Source: Chrysomallon squamiferum
Lineage: Eukaryota > Mollusca > Gastropoda > Neomphalida > Peltospiridae
Reading direction: 5' to 3'
Assembly: GCA_012295275.1 (NCBI GenBank)
Contig: CM022668.1
Coordinates: forward strand, 11,475,522-11,500,521
Length of the DNA stretch: 25,000 nt
Shown piece after piece: positions 1-9,118 of the stretch; position 1 is the stretch's first letter; every line of letters begins with the position of its first letter. Below the pieces are notes generated by a model that was not told where the DNA came from, searched no databases, and was given only the letters and a program-made list of their open reading frames with translations. The position numbers and the translations under genes were made by a program.

Positions 1-63
1 GTTTATTTCGAGCAATTAACTATAAAATTTCTATTTATGTAATTTGTAAAAAATAAAAAATAA

Positions 64-206
64 AAAACGCACTGGTGCAGGAAGACAAACTCCAATCACG
101 ACCTCACGAACACCGTCAAATGCCGGTAACGTGGCTCGAACGTATGACACCAATTCGCCCACACTCCGAAGGCGGACGACGTTACCGTTTGGCCATCGGG
201 AAAAAG
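64..206 (-). mobile_element. tRNA-derived SINE, left copy
   Basis: On the minus strand there is an A-box-like TGGCCAAACGG (185-195) and a perfect B-box GTTCGAGCC (133-141) at tRNA-like spacing. A tRNA-unrelated body follows and ends in an A/T-rich tail near 40-70. It lies 3' of exon A in the same orientation as the gene. Cephalopod and other mollusc genomes carry many tRNA-derived SINEs. The exact family cannot be named from the sequence alone. Confidence 0.65.
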
Positions 207-381
207 CGTGTGTGTGTGTGTGTGTGAGCGTGTGTTGTACGCATACATGCACGTACATGTGTGAGGGTGTATGTATGTATGTATGTATATATGTTTGTAT
301 GTGCATTTATGCACGTAGATAGGCTGGTACGCAGGACGCAGAGACGTAGGTACGTAGGTACATTTATATGTACTTATGTAC

Positions 382-531
382 TTATTGAAGTATCACAGTT
401 GGAACCTATCCATCCAGCAGTGCAACCCTTCCGACACAGTCCAACTATAGGATCACAATAAAAATCAATTTTGCAGTGACGGTCGCTACACCTGAATTCA
501 CAATTTGGACCGTAGTGTTCTTTGTCGCATT
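382..531 (-). CDS. Gene 1 EGF-like exon A (last one in window)
   Basis: The minus-strand exon enters after TCTCCTAG and leaves at AA|GTACAT, 150 bp, phase 1-1, no stop. It encodes one EGF-like domain of about 50 residues with eight cysteines: CDKEHYGPNC near the start, SDRHC in the middle and GWIGSNC at the end. The order is C-x6-GPNC-xxx-C-xxxx-C-xxxxx-C-xxxxGxC-xxx-C-xxGWxGxxC, as in MEGF10-type repeats. The paralogous exon at 16085-16234 differs at 13 amino acids but keeps every Cys. Another in-phase GT lies a little downstream at the next GTACAT, so the donor could be slightly different. Confidence 0.9.
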
Positions 532-604
532 CTAGGAGAAACAAGAAAAAACGTTACTTATTTATTCGTAAACTTAAACAAATTGAGGAATACTTTGATC
601 ATGA

Positions 605-605
<1 letters not shown>

Positions 606-679
<74 letters not shown>
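606..679 (+). repeat. (GA)n microsatellite in intron B-A
   Basis: About 36 GA units with one interruption near the start. It is conserved in position at 16312-16398 in the paralog. In the gene sense it is (CT)n, a pyrimidine tract. Confidence 0.95.
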
Positions 680-682
<3 letters not shown>

Positions 683-693
683 CTAATAATAGT

Positions 694-1070
694 ACGACTA
701 AAGTAGCAGTAGCAGTAGTAGTAGTAGTAGTAGTAGTAGTAGTTGTTGTTGTTGTTGTTGTTGCAGTAGTGGTAGAAGCAGCAGCAGTTTTAGTAGCAGT
801 AGCAGTAGTAGTAATAGTAGTAGTAGAGGTAATAGCAGTAGTAGTTATAGTTGTTGTAATAGTGGTAGAAGCAGCAGTAGTAGAAGCAGTAGCAGTAGTA
901 TTAATAGTAGAAGTAGTAGCAAAAGTAGTAGCAGCAGTAGTAATAGTAGTAGTAGTAGTAGTTGCAGTAGTAATAGTATCAGTAGCTGTGGTGGTAGAAG
1001 TAGTGGTAGTAGTAACATCATTAGTAGTAGTAATAGTAGCAACAGCATTAGTAGCAATAGTAGTATTCAG
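694..1070 (+). repeat. Imperfect (AGT)n array in intron B-A
   Basis: About 375 bp of AGT/AGC/GTT trinucleotides. It produces long artificial Val/Ala and Leu reading frames on both strands that are not genes. It runs from shortly after the (GA)n tract toward exon B. Confidence 0.92.
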
Positions 1071-1271
1071 TCTAAGAAACTGAACTCATGATAATTTTTA
1101 CATTGCCACTTGTAGTGACATAAACTACCAACGATATTAAGATATTATTGAAAAGAAGAGAAAAAGAACTATTTATCAAAATAGACTTTATCACGGGTGC
1201 AGCTAAGTAGTTGTATGTGACCATTTATCAAAATATACTTTATCGCATGTGAATATGTAATGGTATATTAC

Positions 1272-1418
1272 GTTCGGTACAGTCATCTCCTTTCCATCCC
1301 TGCTTGCAGTGGCCTTCACAACTTCCAGTTACTCGGTTGCATGGTGCAAATTCCTTTTGACACATTCTGCGAAGGCAGGACTTTGAACAATTTACACCAT
1401 AGCGATTTACACACAAAT
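1272..1418 (-). CDS. Gene 1 EGF-like exon B
   Basis: Acceptor AAATGCAG| and donor GAAC|GTAATA bound a 147-bp phase 1-1 exon on the minus strand. It encodes LCVNRYGVNC, then SKSC, RRMC, PC, GSC, GHC and a final GWKGDDC, which is the same 8-Cys EGF-like layout as its neighbours. The short loop between the fourth and fifth Cys is KEFAP. The paralogous exon is 17045-17191 (11 replacements, 2 synonymous-only codons). It is preceded in the gene by exon C (1973-2119) and followed by exon A (382-531), with an intron of only about 740 bp that is mostly (GA)n and (AGT)n. Confidence 0.9.
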
Positions 1419-1483
1419 CTGCATTTACAAATCAAACATTTTATTAACCAATCATTAATGAGAATGTGATTGTACGTTGAGTG

Positions 1484-1488
<5 letters not shown>

Positions 1489-1526
<38 letters not shown>
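1489..1526 (+). repeat. (GT)n microsatellite
   Basis: About 19 GT units just upstream (gene sense) of exon B, in intron C-B. A second, longer (GT)n tract follows at 1664-1706 and a T-run at about 1795-1819. Confidence 0.9.
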
Positions 1527-1528
<2 letters not shown>

Positions 1529-1663
1529 TTGTGTGTCTATATATTTTAACTTGAGTATTATTGGAGAAATATATAATTTATTATTTAATGCATCTTATTT
1601 TTCTTTTACTTATTCAACAAACTATACTGTCACAGAAGGTGCATAATTCTGCGAGTCAAATGC

Positions 1664-1706
<43 letters not shown>
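1664..1706 (+). repeat. (GT)n microsatellite
   Basis: About 21 GT units in intron C-B. The paralogous intron has (GT)n at about 17448-17513 at the equivalent place, with different length. Confidence 0.9.
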
Positions 1707-1707
<1 letters not shown>

Positions 1708-1972
1708 ATGTGTGTGTGTCTGTGGGTGTGTCACGGAGGTTACGTAAGTTGCATTTTATAACCTAATAACATAAGGTATTTCTTCTTTTTTTGTCTTTTT
1801 TTTTTTTTTTTTTTTTTTTGTCTTTGTTGACACATGATTAAAATTGGTTTCTTTGGTTTCTTTGCTTTTATATTTTTTGAAAATATTTAGCCCTTTAGAT
1901 TCCGAACTGTCCTATCTGCATGGATCCTACGACTTACAAAATGATTGAGAAATCCTTCTCTAATTCACTTAC

Positions 1973-2119
1973 CTCGCATACAGTCGCTATTTGCATACCC
2001 ATCTAAACAACCACCGACACACGTCCCGTTAAAGGGATCGCACGAAGAATTGGAGTCCAGGCAATGTCTTCTAGAACAAATCCCACCACAACCACGTCCA
2101 TACGTGTTGCGTGGACATG
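1973..2119 (-). CDS. Gene 1 EGF-like exon C
   Basis: Acceptor GGATTCACAG| and a strong donor CGAG|GTAAGTG define a 147-bp phase 1-1 exon. It encodes CPRNTYGRGC, SRRHC, SSC, GTC, GGC and a final YANSDC, eight cysteines in all. The last loop reads GYANSDC, without the usual Gly two residues before the last Cys. It is the most conserved exon between the two genes: only 4 base differences from 17684-17830 by hand count. It lies just 3' of the long minisatellite intron. Confidence 0.92.
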
Positions 2120-2159
2120 CTGTGAATCCAAACATTATTTACATGCCTATGTACATACA

Positions 2160-3640
2160 ACTCAGTTTCTTATTTACGTACTCGTTTATGTATTTACGTA
2201 CTCGTTTATGTATTTACGTACCTCTTTACAAAGAATTTATTTTATTGTTAACATTTTTTAACACATTTATTGTCTTCTCTAGATTCGTCTTTACCTAAAA
2301 TTTATTTTCTTATTTACATATTTAGATATTTGTTTACTTACAAATTTACTTTCTTATTCAGACTCTTGTTTACTTACAAATGTGTTTTCTTATTTACCTA
2401 CTTGTTTTCTTAAAAATGTATTTTCTTATTTACTTACAAATTTATTGTCTTCTTTAGATTCGTGTTTACTGAAAATTTATATTCTTGTTTACTAACAAAT
2501 TTATTTTCTTCTTTCGATTCTTGTTTACTTACAAATTTATTTTCTTATTTACATACTTGTTTACTCAAACAAATTGTTTTCTTATTTACATATTCATTTA
2601 TTTACAAATGTATTTTCTTATTTACCTACTTGTTTTCTTAAAAATGTATTTTCTTATTTACTTACAAATTTATTGTCTTCTTTAGATTCGTGTTTACTGA
2701 AAATTTATATTCTTGTTTACTAACAAATTTATTTTCTTCTTTAGATTCTTGTTTACTTAAAAATTTAATTTCTTATTTACATTCTTGTTTACTTACAAAT
2801 TTATTTTCTTATTTACATACCTGTTTACAAAATTCTTATTTGCATATTTATTTACGTACAAATTTATTTTTTTATTTACATACTTGTTTACTTAAACTTT
2901 ATTTTCTTATTTACATACGTCTTTACTTACAAATATATTTTCTGATTTCCATACTTGTTTACTTACCATTTTTATTCCTATTGTGACAATGGTTTACTTT
3001 AAAAAATCAGTTTCTTATATACATAATCGTTTATTTCAAATCGTGTTTCTCATTTACATTCTCGCTAACTAACAAACTGGCATTCTTATTTTCATTGACC
3101 TTTACTTACAAAATTTGTTATTTGATTTACCTACTTGTTTACTTGAAAATGCAGATTCTTGTTTAAATACTCGTTTAGTTAAACATTTAGTTTCTAATTT
3201 ACAATCATGATTACTAACATTTATTTTCTGATTTAGATTTTGTTTACTTCCACATTTATATTATTTACGTTTGTCTACTTACAAATTCTTTTCTTATTTA
3301 CATACTTGTTTACCTACAGATTTTTTTATTTACATTATAGTTTGCTTACAAATTTATTTTCTTATTTAAATTCTTGCTTAACTATTTATTTAATTATCTA
3401 CCAACATATGTTGTTATTAATTTACTTACCTTTTTCATACATATTTACTAACATATATTCATTCTTATTTTCTTACATATGTATTTTCATTCTTATTTAC
3501 AGATATATTTACTTACTATTATTTAAAATTAATTTAGTTACTTGTTTACTTACTGGATTGCTTATGTTCTTACTTACTGACTTATTTATACATATGTTTA
3601 CTTAATTATTTACCAGATGCCTTAATTATTAATTAATTTA
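2160..3640 (+). repeat. ~36-bp AT-rich minisatellite in intron D-C, left copy
   Basis: Degenerate tandem units approximate TTTACTTACAAATTTATTTT followed by CTTATTTACATACTTG, 36 bp each, for about 1.4 kb. A threefold 20-bp sub-repeat with TACGTACTCG/TTATG appears at 2165-2225. Because 36 is divisible by three, aromatic-rich reading frames such as LFTYKFIFLF run through it by chance. In the gene sense almost every unit carries GTAAGTAAA. From 3640 to about 3930 it degrades into a 4-bp TTAC/TTAT periodicity. Confidence 0.9.
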
Positions 3641-4039
3641 CTTATTCGTTTCTTTATTAACTTTCTTAGTTACTTATTTACTAACTTACTTTCTTATTTG
3701 TTTTTATATCGACTTACCTTCTTATTCAATTTAACGTCTTCAAGATTTATTTTCTAATTTACGGAACTATATATTTATTTCTTACTTCTTTTCATACAAA
3801 CGTACTTACTGACGTAATTATATATCCACTAACTTGCTTATTTACCTATTTACTTACATACATACTTACTTTTTTACTTATGTAATTACTTATTTATTTA
3901 CTTATTTATTTTATAATATATGTGATAATAAGTCGAATGGCTAAAAGTATTTCCGTGCAGATGTATTGTTTTCTAATTTTTGGTTAATGTCTTTATTAAT
4001 ATTCACATGTCGTTGTCATCGTTGTTGCCGCCCCTATAG

Positions 4040-4470
4040 CACAATAGCAGCAGTAGTGACATAAGTAATAGCAGTAGTAGTATTAGTAATAGTAGTAGAA
4101 GTAGTACTAGTAGTAGCAAAAGTACACACATTTCTGGTACAATAGTATTAGTAATATGATAATAGTAATAACAGTAATCATATGAATAGTAGTACATATA
4201 GTAACAGTAATAACAATAGCACTAATAGTGACATTGCTACAAATGTTCTAGTAGCAGTAGTTCTAGTAGTGATGATGATGATGATCGTGAATGTGATGAC
4301 TATGATAATGTTGATGATGTTGATGGTGGCGATTGTGGTGATGATGGCGATATGGTTGGTGATGATGGTGATATGAATGATGATGGTAATGATGATGCTT
4401 ATGATATTGATGATGGTGGTGATGATCATGATAGTGATGACCATGCTTCTGATGATGATGCCAACAGCAT
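4040..4470 (+). repeat. (AGT)n passing into (GAT)n array in intron D-C
   Basis: AGT-type trinucleotides to about 4265 change to GAT/GTG-type trinucleotides up to about 4470, which ends only ~40 bp from the donor of exon D. The paralogous intron has the same order at 19795-20230. Confidence 0.88.
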
Positions 4471-4506
4471 TATAATTGCTGTTGTCGAGAAAAACAATCT
4501 TCTTAC

Positions 4507-4653
4507 TGACAGTACAGCTTATCCCTGCATAACCTTTTTGGCATCCTTGAAAACAAGTTCCATTTACTTCATCACATTCCATATGAAAACCGAAACATTT
4601 CCTCACTGAACACGCATTTTGGCAGTTAATACCATAATAACCAGGCTTACAAG
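4507..4653 (-). CDS. Gene 1 EGF-like exon D
   Basis: Acceptor CAACAG| and donor GTCA|GTAAGA bound a 147-bp phase 1-1 exon. It encodes CKPGYYGINC, SVRKC, MEC, GTC, QGC and YAGISC, a standard 8-Cys EGF-like unit. Two potential deviations from its neighbours are a longer aromatic loop (FGFHME) between Cys4 and Cys5 and no Trp in the last loop. The donor is followed at once by intron sequence that becomes (GAT)n-like. The paralogous exon is 20278-20424 (7 replacements). Confidence 0.92.
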
Positions 4654-4688
4654 CTGTTGAATAAAAACAATTAAAACAATAAAAGGAA

Positions 4689-4692
<4 letters not shown>

Positions 4693-4745
<53 letters not shown>
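4693..4745 (+). repeat. (AT)n microsatellite
   Basis: About 26 AT units directly upstream (gene sense) of exon D's acceptor region, in intron E-D. The paralog keeps only about 8 units at 20460-20476. Confidence 0.95.
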
Positions 4746-4748
<3 letters not shown>

Positions 4749-4749
4749 G

Positions 4750-5325
4750 TCGTTGCAGTCAAGTCTGCCGTTTCATAGCCTCTAATACCCAAGTGACTGA
4801 GACCCAAGAAAACACTAGATTAGATTACGAAAAACAGTTTATAAATTATGGCATATTCGAGCTTCATGTTTTGTAAAATAATGAATCTGCATGCATATGA
4901 AAGTTTAGCTTGTTAGTTTGGGGTTTTAGGGTTATTTTTTTTTTTTTTTTTTTTTTTTTTTGTTGTTGTTGTTGCTGCTGTTTTGTTTTTCAGGATTTTA
5001 ATTAATGCCTGCATTTCGGCGTGAAAACTGATGTAGAATCAGCCAATCTTTTGTAAGCATCATAGTTTCACATGGGAACGGTTTGACAGCAGCTATATAG
5101 AGCATTTCCATATCCTGATCCATCTGTATAAACCTGAATGAAATGTTAAGGTTTTACTTTTTTATTTCCTAGAAATATTCTTTGAATACAACCGTATCTG
5201 TACAATCTTTCTTCAGTTGCCCCAGAAGTATTGCATAATATTGAAATCACGAATTGTATTACTGTCTTACTTTCGCTTGATTTCACAGATCCTCTACCAG
5301 ACAGATTTTTGCGTATCGTTAAAAT
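4750..5325. other. Conserved non-coding stretch of intron E-D
   Basis: There is no gene here. It includes a T-run at about 4937-4961 and a block at about 4985-5150 closely matched at 21170-21310. On the minus strand this block gives a short open stretch (containing EMLYIA and FPCETMM) in both copies. A one-base difference in a T-run shifts the frame between copies, so it is probably an old repeat fragment rather than an exon. Confidence 0.6.
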
Positions 5326-5450
5326 ATATATATATGTGTGTGTGTGTGTATGTGTGCATATATGTTTGTGTATATGTGTAAGTATGTATGTGTGTATGAA
5401 TGAATGCATCTATGTATGTATGTATATACGAATGTGTGTATATGTATAAT
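5326..5450 (+). repeat. (AT)/(GT)/(TATG) compound microsatellite
   Basis: Alternating purine-pyrimidine sequence lies just downstream (gene sense) of exon E. The equivalent place in the right copy is a clean (GGAT)n tract at 22319-22386. Confidence 0.85.
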
Positions 5451-5491
5451 TAATACGATGCTTCTATTTCTTTTTACTGTTATGTGCGTAC

Positions 5492-5635
5492 TTTTAGTAC
5501 AATCAATACCCGAGAAGCCTTTCTCGCAGTCTCCTTCGCACGATCCATTAACGTTATTGCAAGGTGCCGGGAAATCAAAACAGTGTCTTTGCATGCAGAA
5601 ATAATCGCACTTAGGTCCATATCTAGTGACGCAAG
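5492..5635 (-). CDS. Gene 1 EGF-like exon E
   Basis: Acceptor ATTTCAG| and donor AAAA|GTACGC bound a 144-bp phase 1-1 exon (48 codons). It encodes [24 protein letters not shown] and FSGIDC. Next to the fourth Cys sits FDFPAPC, which in the copy at 22434-22577 is VAFPAPC, so two adjacent residues change by four base substitutions while surrounding codons stay identical. Both introns next to it carry trinucleotide or dinucleotide arrays. Confidence 0.92.
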
Positions 5636-5667
5636 CTGAAATGGTAATAGTGAAAGAAGAACCAGAT

Positions 5668-5705
5668 TAGTAGTAGCAGTAATAGTAGTAGTAGTAGTAG
5701 CAGTA

Positions 5706-5750
<45 letters not shown>

Positions 5751-5945
5751 ATAGTAGTAGTAGTAATAGTAGAAGTTACAGCAGTAATATTACTAGTATC
5801 AGCACTAACTTGTAGCAGTAATACAGCAACACTGCTGGTACTCTTACTGGTAGTATTAATGTCAGCAGCAGCAGCAGCTGAAGCAGTAGTAGTAGTTGTG
5901 GTTGTGGTAGTAGTAGTAGTGGTATTTTTGTAGCAGAAGTTGCAT
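5668..5945 (+). repeat. (AGT)n array in intron F-E
   Basis: About 280 bp of AGT/AGC trinucleotides interrupted near 5790-5870. Its counterpart is 22612-22905. Reading frames through it are low-complexity artefacts. Confidence 0.9.
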
Positions 5946-6011
5946 CTTGGGGTGCCAACAAAACGGTTATCTTAAGCTATTATAACTGCAGGAATCCAAG
6001 CTGATGTAAAT

Positions 6012-6016
<5 letters not shown>

Positions 6017-6074
<58 letters not shown>
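6017..6074 (+). repeat. (GT)n microsatellite in intron F-E
   Basis: About 29 GT units about 65 bp downstream (gene sense) of exon F's donor. In the right copy this is a compound GT/T-rich tract at 22977-23117. Confidence 0.95.
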
Positions 6075-6079
<5 letters not shown>

Positions 6080-6139
6080 TTTCTTTTCTTTTACTGTTAC
6101 TGAAGACAGAAGCACTATTACTGATACATATAAATTTAC

Positions 6140-6289
6140 GTGTGTCACAAGGTTTTCCAATGTATCCGTCTGTACACACTGACTCCGGATTACAGTTTCC
6201 AGTATCAAATGGACATTGTTCCATTTGTACACAGTGTCTGTCTGAACATTTTTTTTCACAGTTATAGTAATAGTATCTTGCGGGGCATC
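6140..6289 (-). CDS. Gene 1 EGF-like exon F
   Basis: Acceptor TGTTTAAG| and donor ACAC|GTAAAT bound a 150-bp phase 1-1 exon. It encodes CPARYYYYNC, SDRHC, EQC, GNC, SVC and YIGKPC, eight cysteines. The usual YG before Cys2 is replaced by a run of four Tyr, which is unusual for this domain. The paralog at 23172-23321 reads VGYYFYNC at the same place. The acceptor lacks a long pyrimidine tract directly next to the AG, but the same AAG is kept in both copies. Confidence 0.9.
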
Positions 6290-6634
6290 CTTAAACATGA
6301 AAAATAATAGTTGTTTTCATTTTGTTTTCATTATTTTTTTTTTTTTTTCTTCATTTAATAATTTAAAAAACCCCAAAATAAATACTTTCGAGCAGTGTAT
6401 TTATTCTACTATTCTATAGATTATTCACTTTTCAAAGAGGCCATTAATATCGAGAAAAAACCTCTTGTCGGTTAAATTCTGTGAATAATTTCAACCAATC
6501 AGAGCAAAGCTTTTTCTTCAACTCTGCTCTGGAACAAAATATTTACCGAGAATTTAAACATATACTATAAATCAATGATAAAATATTGATTCTTTATCGC
6601 AGTCTGATATATTTATCTATAAATGTGGAAATAA

Positions 6635-7126
6635 ATTAAGCAACACCCAATTCAGAGACGTAATTGTGTAAATTAAGTAAACAGAGCCTTTTCCTGAACG
6701 ATTTATTGACCGACATCTTGCTGAATAGCATGACTTTCGTGGAGGTATTCAGTGTCATATTCTCCACATTGTTTAATTCAAATTTCAAACGATTACACTC
6801 TCATACTGTCTTTTGTCAGTTCCCATTGAATATTCAATACGATTATTGCATGCTGGTTGTAACTTGTCAGACTACAAGGTCGCAAGGTTCTGACATCAGA
6901 AATGCAGGAACGTTCCTCAAACAAATTGAACGTCAACTTGGGCTCAATATTTCCATCGAGAACGTTGATCAAACACAGGGCTGCCAGTCTTGTTAAATAT
7001 CGTCCAAGACCTGGGAGACCCCGTAACACAACAATAAAAGAGGACAGATCATTGTTTAGACTTGTTAGACGCCGATCAGAGAGAGAGAGAGAGAGAGAGA
7101 GAGACCAGTTCATTAATATTGCTTAA
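6635..7126 (+). mobile_element. Tc1/mariner-like transposon remnant, internally deleted (left copy)
   Basis: It is bounded by ATTAAGCAACACC on the left and an inverted partner ATATTGCTTAAT on the right. Near 7000-7075 the plus strand reads KYRPRPGRPRNT then TIKEDRSLFRLVRRRS, which resembles the helix-turn-helix linker (the GRPR AT-hook-like motif and the following helix) of Tc1 transposases. The frame is broken upstream, and the rest of the transposase is missing, with (GA)n at 7078-7104 at the breakpoint. It lies in intron G-F, antisense to the gene. Confidence 0.65.
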
Positions 7127-7288
7127 TAAATTTCTACATGTAATATATCAAACTAGGTATTTTTGTTTCAGAATTCTACATATCCATGGAATAGTTACTT
7201 TGTCATGAAACGCGAATGATTTGCTTCAAGAAAACAAGTAGACAAAAACTGGAAAGTATTCTCTTGTGGTTGCCATTATAAAACTTAC

Positions 7289-7438
7289 TGAATCTACAAT
7301 CAGTTCCGTTGTAGCCTAGTTCACAGCCCTCCACACACCGTCCGGTTACGATGTTACAGCTTCGTGGTCTGTTTTTAACGTAACAATATCTTTTATCGCA
7401 AGAAAATGTACAATTTCTTCCGTACTTTCTGTCACATC
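7289..7438 (-). CDS. Gene 1 EGF-like exon G
   Basis: Acceptor ATTTCAG| and donor TTCA|GTAAGT bound a 150-bp phase 1-1 exon. It encodes CDRKYGRNC, DKRYC, RSC, GRC, EGC and YNGTDC. NGT is a potential N-glycosylation site, and an NCT sequon is also present near Cys2. It has the longest Cys4-Cys5 loop of the set, about nine residues and rich in Lys, Asn, Arg and Pro. In the other gene only its 3' 128 bases fall in the window (24873-25000). Confidence 0.92.
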
Positions 7439-7469
7439 CTGAAATATGTGTGGGTATAGTTAGAGTTAT

Positions 7470-7525
7470 ATATGTGTCTGTGTGTGTGTGTGTTGTGTGT
7501 GTGTACATACATACATATACATATT

Positions 7526-7573
<48 letters not shown>

Positions 7574-7690
7574 CATACATACATACATACATACATACAT
7601 ACATACATACATAGATATATACATACATATAGAGAGTGTATGTCTGTGTGTATATCTATAACCATATCAACACACACACACATATATATA
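7470..7690 (+). repeat. Compound (GT)/(AT)/(CATA) microsatellite
   Basis: About 220 bp of GT, then AT (7537-7569), then CATA units (7569-7612) and CA. It lies just upstream (gene sense) of exon G's acceptor. Confidence 0.9.
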
Positions 7691-7716
7691 TAACCTACCA
7701 TGGTGAAAAAGTAGTA

Positions 7717-7718
<2 letters not shown>

Positions 7719-7813
<95 letters not shown>
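7719..7813 (+). repeat. (GA)n microsatellite in intron H-G
   Basis: About 47 uninterrupted GA units. It is followed by an A-run at 7906-7921 and AAAT-rich sequence to 8000. Confidence 0.95.
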
Positions 7814-7815
<2 letters not shown>

Positions 7816-7989
7816 TATAAGGAATTATGCATGTTTCCTGAAAGCAGACTTTTCAGATATAGAAATCAAAGAACAGTATTTGATGTAAAGTAGCAATTTG
7901 TTGTTAAAAAAAAAAAAAAAATAGATAATAAAATAAAACAAACAAAACAAAAGAAAATAAATAAAATAAAAGTGAAAAATAAATAAATA

Positions 7990-8760
7990 AATAAATAAGA
8001 CTGCATCTCCTGAGATCAGGTCGATCTAATCAACGTATGCGTAGTGAGCCAAGGACAGTTTCAATAGATAAAATGATGATCTATAAAAATCATGTCACGA
8101 AAGTAATGTGACCAGAACTGATGATGATCCCTGGCAAAATCTAGGCATCTATAGACCCAGGTGTCCGAAGAAAGAGCAAACTGTGACATTAAGGACATGC
8201 TTCGATGTTGGTCAGGAGATAACAATAAAACTGAAAGGGCTGCTGGACTCAAATTTGTTCAGTTTCAGAAGAACTCGTCTTCACAGTGAAATTAAATATT
8301 TCCCCATTTGCTGTACTGTTGGTTTTGTGGTGCTTCCACTGAATCCCTCCTGAAATTCACTATCGACAGCAGTCATTCCATTGTCATTCCATTCCTGATG
8401 AATATGCTAACCGTGTCACCATTGCAACTGACTCCTTTATATCTCATGATACCTTGATGTTACTGTGAATGCTCAAGTAGAACTTATCTCCTAAGAGAGC
8501 TAACGAAGCCCAAATTACACAAGCTCACTGTATGCTCAAGAAAAAGTAAGCCTAGGTTTTCACGCGTACAAGTTGGCAACTACATGACTATACCTGTCCT
8601 CTGTGTTCACAGAGGTGGACCTGATCAACTTCACTCAAAATGCAGCTGCGCAGGAATTACATGTATTTCCTAAGTGAATCTGACATTATGGATATTTTCA
8701 CAAATTTTCAGGAATCACACATATTCCCTTATAATACATATCTGCTGTGTGTATATTACA
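7990..8760. other. Unrecognised unique sequence in intron H-G
   Basis: Higher-complexity sequence of about 770 bp with balanced composition, unlike the surrounding microsatellites. No long reading frame or convincing splice pair was seen. It has the look of a decayed transposon, but I recognise no terminal repeats. Confidence 0.4.
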
Positions 8761-8794
8761 GGAAATGTAAAGTATCAGTGTGAAATGTTCTTAC

Positions 8795-8938
8795 GAATAC
8801 GACACGTGGTGAGCTGATATCCTGGCTTGCAACCTTCAGCACATTTACCATTAAATGGACATGACATATTCGTCCCATAGCAGTGTCTGCTGCTGCATGA
8901 GTAAGTACATTTCTTTCCAAAGCGATTTGGTGGACATT
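8795..8938 (-). CDS. Gene 1 EGF-like exon H (first EGF after TSP1)
   Basis: Acceptor TTTTCACAG| and donor ATTC|GTAAGA define a 144-bp phase 1-1 exon. It encodes CPPNRFGKKC, SSRHC, MSC, GKC, EGC and YQLTTC: eight cysteines, with FG in place of YG and a final loop lacking the second Gly. It follows the TSP1 exon after a 180-bp intron, the shortest in the window. Its counterpart in the other gene would lie beyond 25000. Confidence 0.9.
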
Positions 8939-9059
8939 CTGTGAAAAACAATGAGATTAGTGTTAGTGTGTGCTAATTTAATATACATTTAATCAGCCAA
9001 AAAGAAATAATAATTATAGTAATAGTAATCGTCTGGGCATCCTTAAGCATAAATAAATA

Positions 9060-9118
9060 ATAGTTGTTCTCATAATAATAGTAGTAGTAATAATAATCAT
9101 AATAATAATAATAATCAC
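9060..9118. repeat. AAT/AGT-rich tract in intron TSP1-H
   Basis: A short trinucleotide-rich stretch (AATA, AGT) abuts the TSP1 donor. The donor GTGATT runs directly into (ATT)n in the gene sense. Confidence 0.7.

Larger units (their letters stand above)
1..7438. repeat. Left copy of a >7 kb tandem segmental duplication
   Basis: Bases 4-13 and onward align with 15711-15720 and onward (offset 15707), and exon G at 7289-7438 aligns with 24873-25000+ (offset about 17584). Order and orientation of exons, SINE, minisatellite, trinucleotide arrays and Tc1-like remnant are the same in both. The unit therefore spans at least seven exons with their introns and probably extends past both window edges. 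The offset grows because the right copy holds extra sequence in several introns. Confidence 0.93.

Noticed and set aside
64-206. Functional tRNA gene
   Set aside because: A and B boxes are present, but the acceptor and anticodon stems do not pair properly and the copy at 15795-15935 differs at structural positions. SINE is the better reading.
505-1083. 192-codon plus-strand frame rich in Val/Ala
   Set aside because: It is a translation of (GA)n and (AGT)n repeats. Composition is only that of the repeat, and it lies in the intron of a minus-strand gene.
2485-3605. Several Phe/Leu/Tyr-rich plus-strand frames that look like membrane proteins
   Set aside because: The ~36-bp minisatellite has a period divisible by three, so any stop-free frame is repeated automatically. 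There is no splice or start context.
2160-3640. Regular repeat with spacer-like variation, considered as a CRISPR array
   Set aside because: Units are degenerate and contiguous without unique spacers, and the context is a eukaryotic intron.
4178-4506. Continuation of exon D reading frame through Ile/Thr-rich sequence
   Set aside because: It is read-through of the donor at 4507 into (GAT)/(AGT) repeats. The paralog shows the same donor.
6664-6996. 110-codon plus-strand frame
   Set aside because: It lies across the left Tc1-like remnant. The transposase-like segment is in a different frame and the right copy does not keep this frame open.
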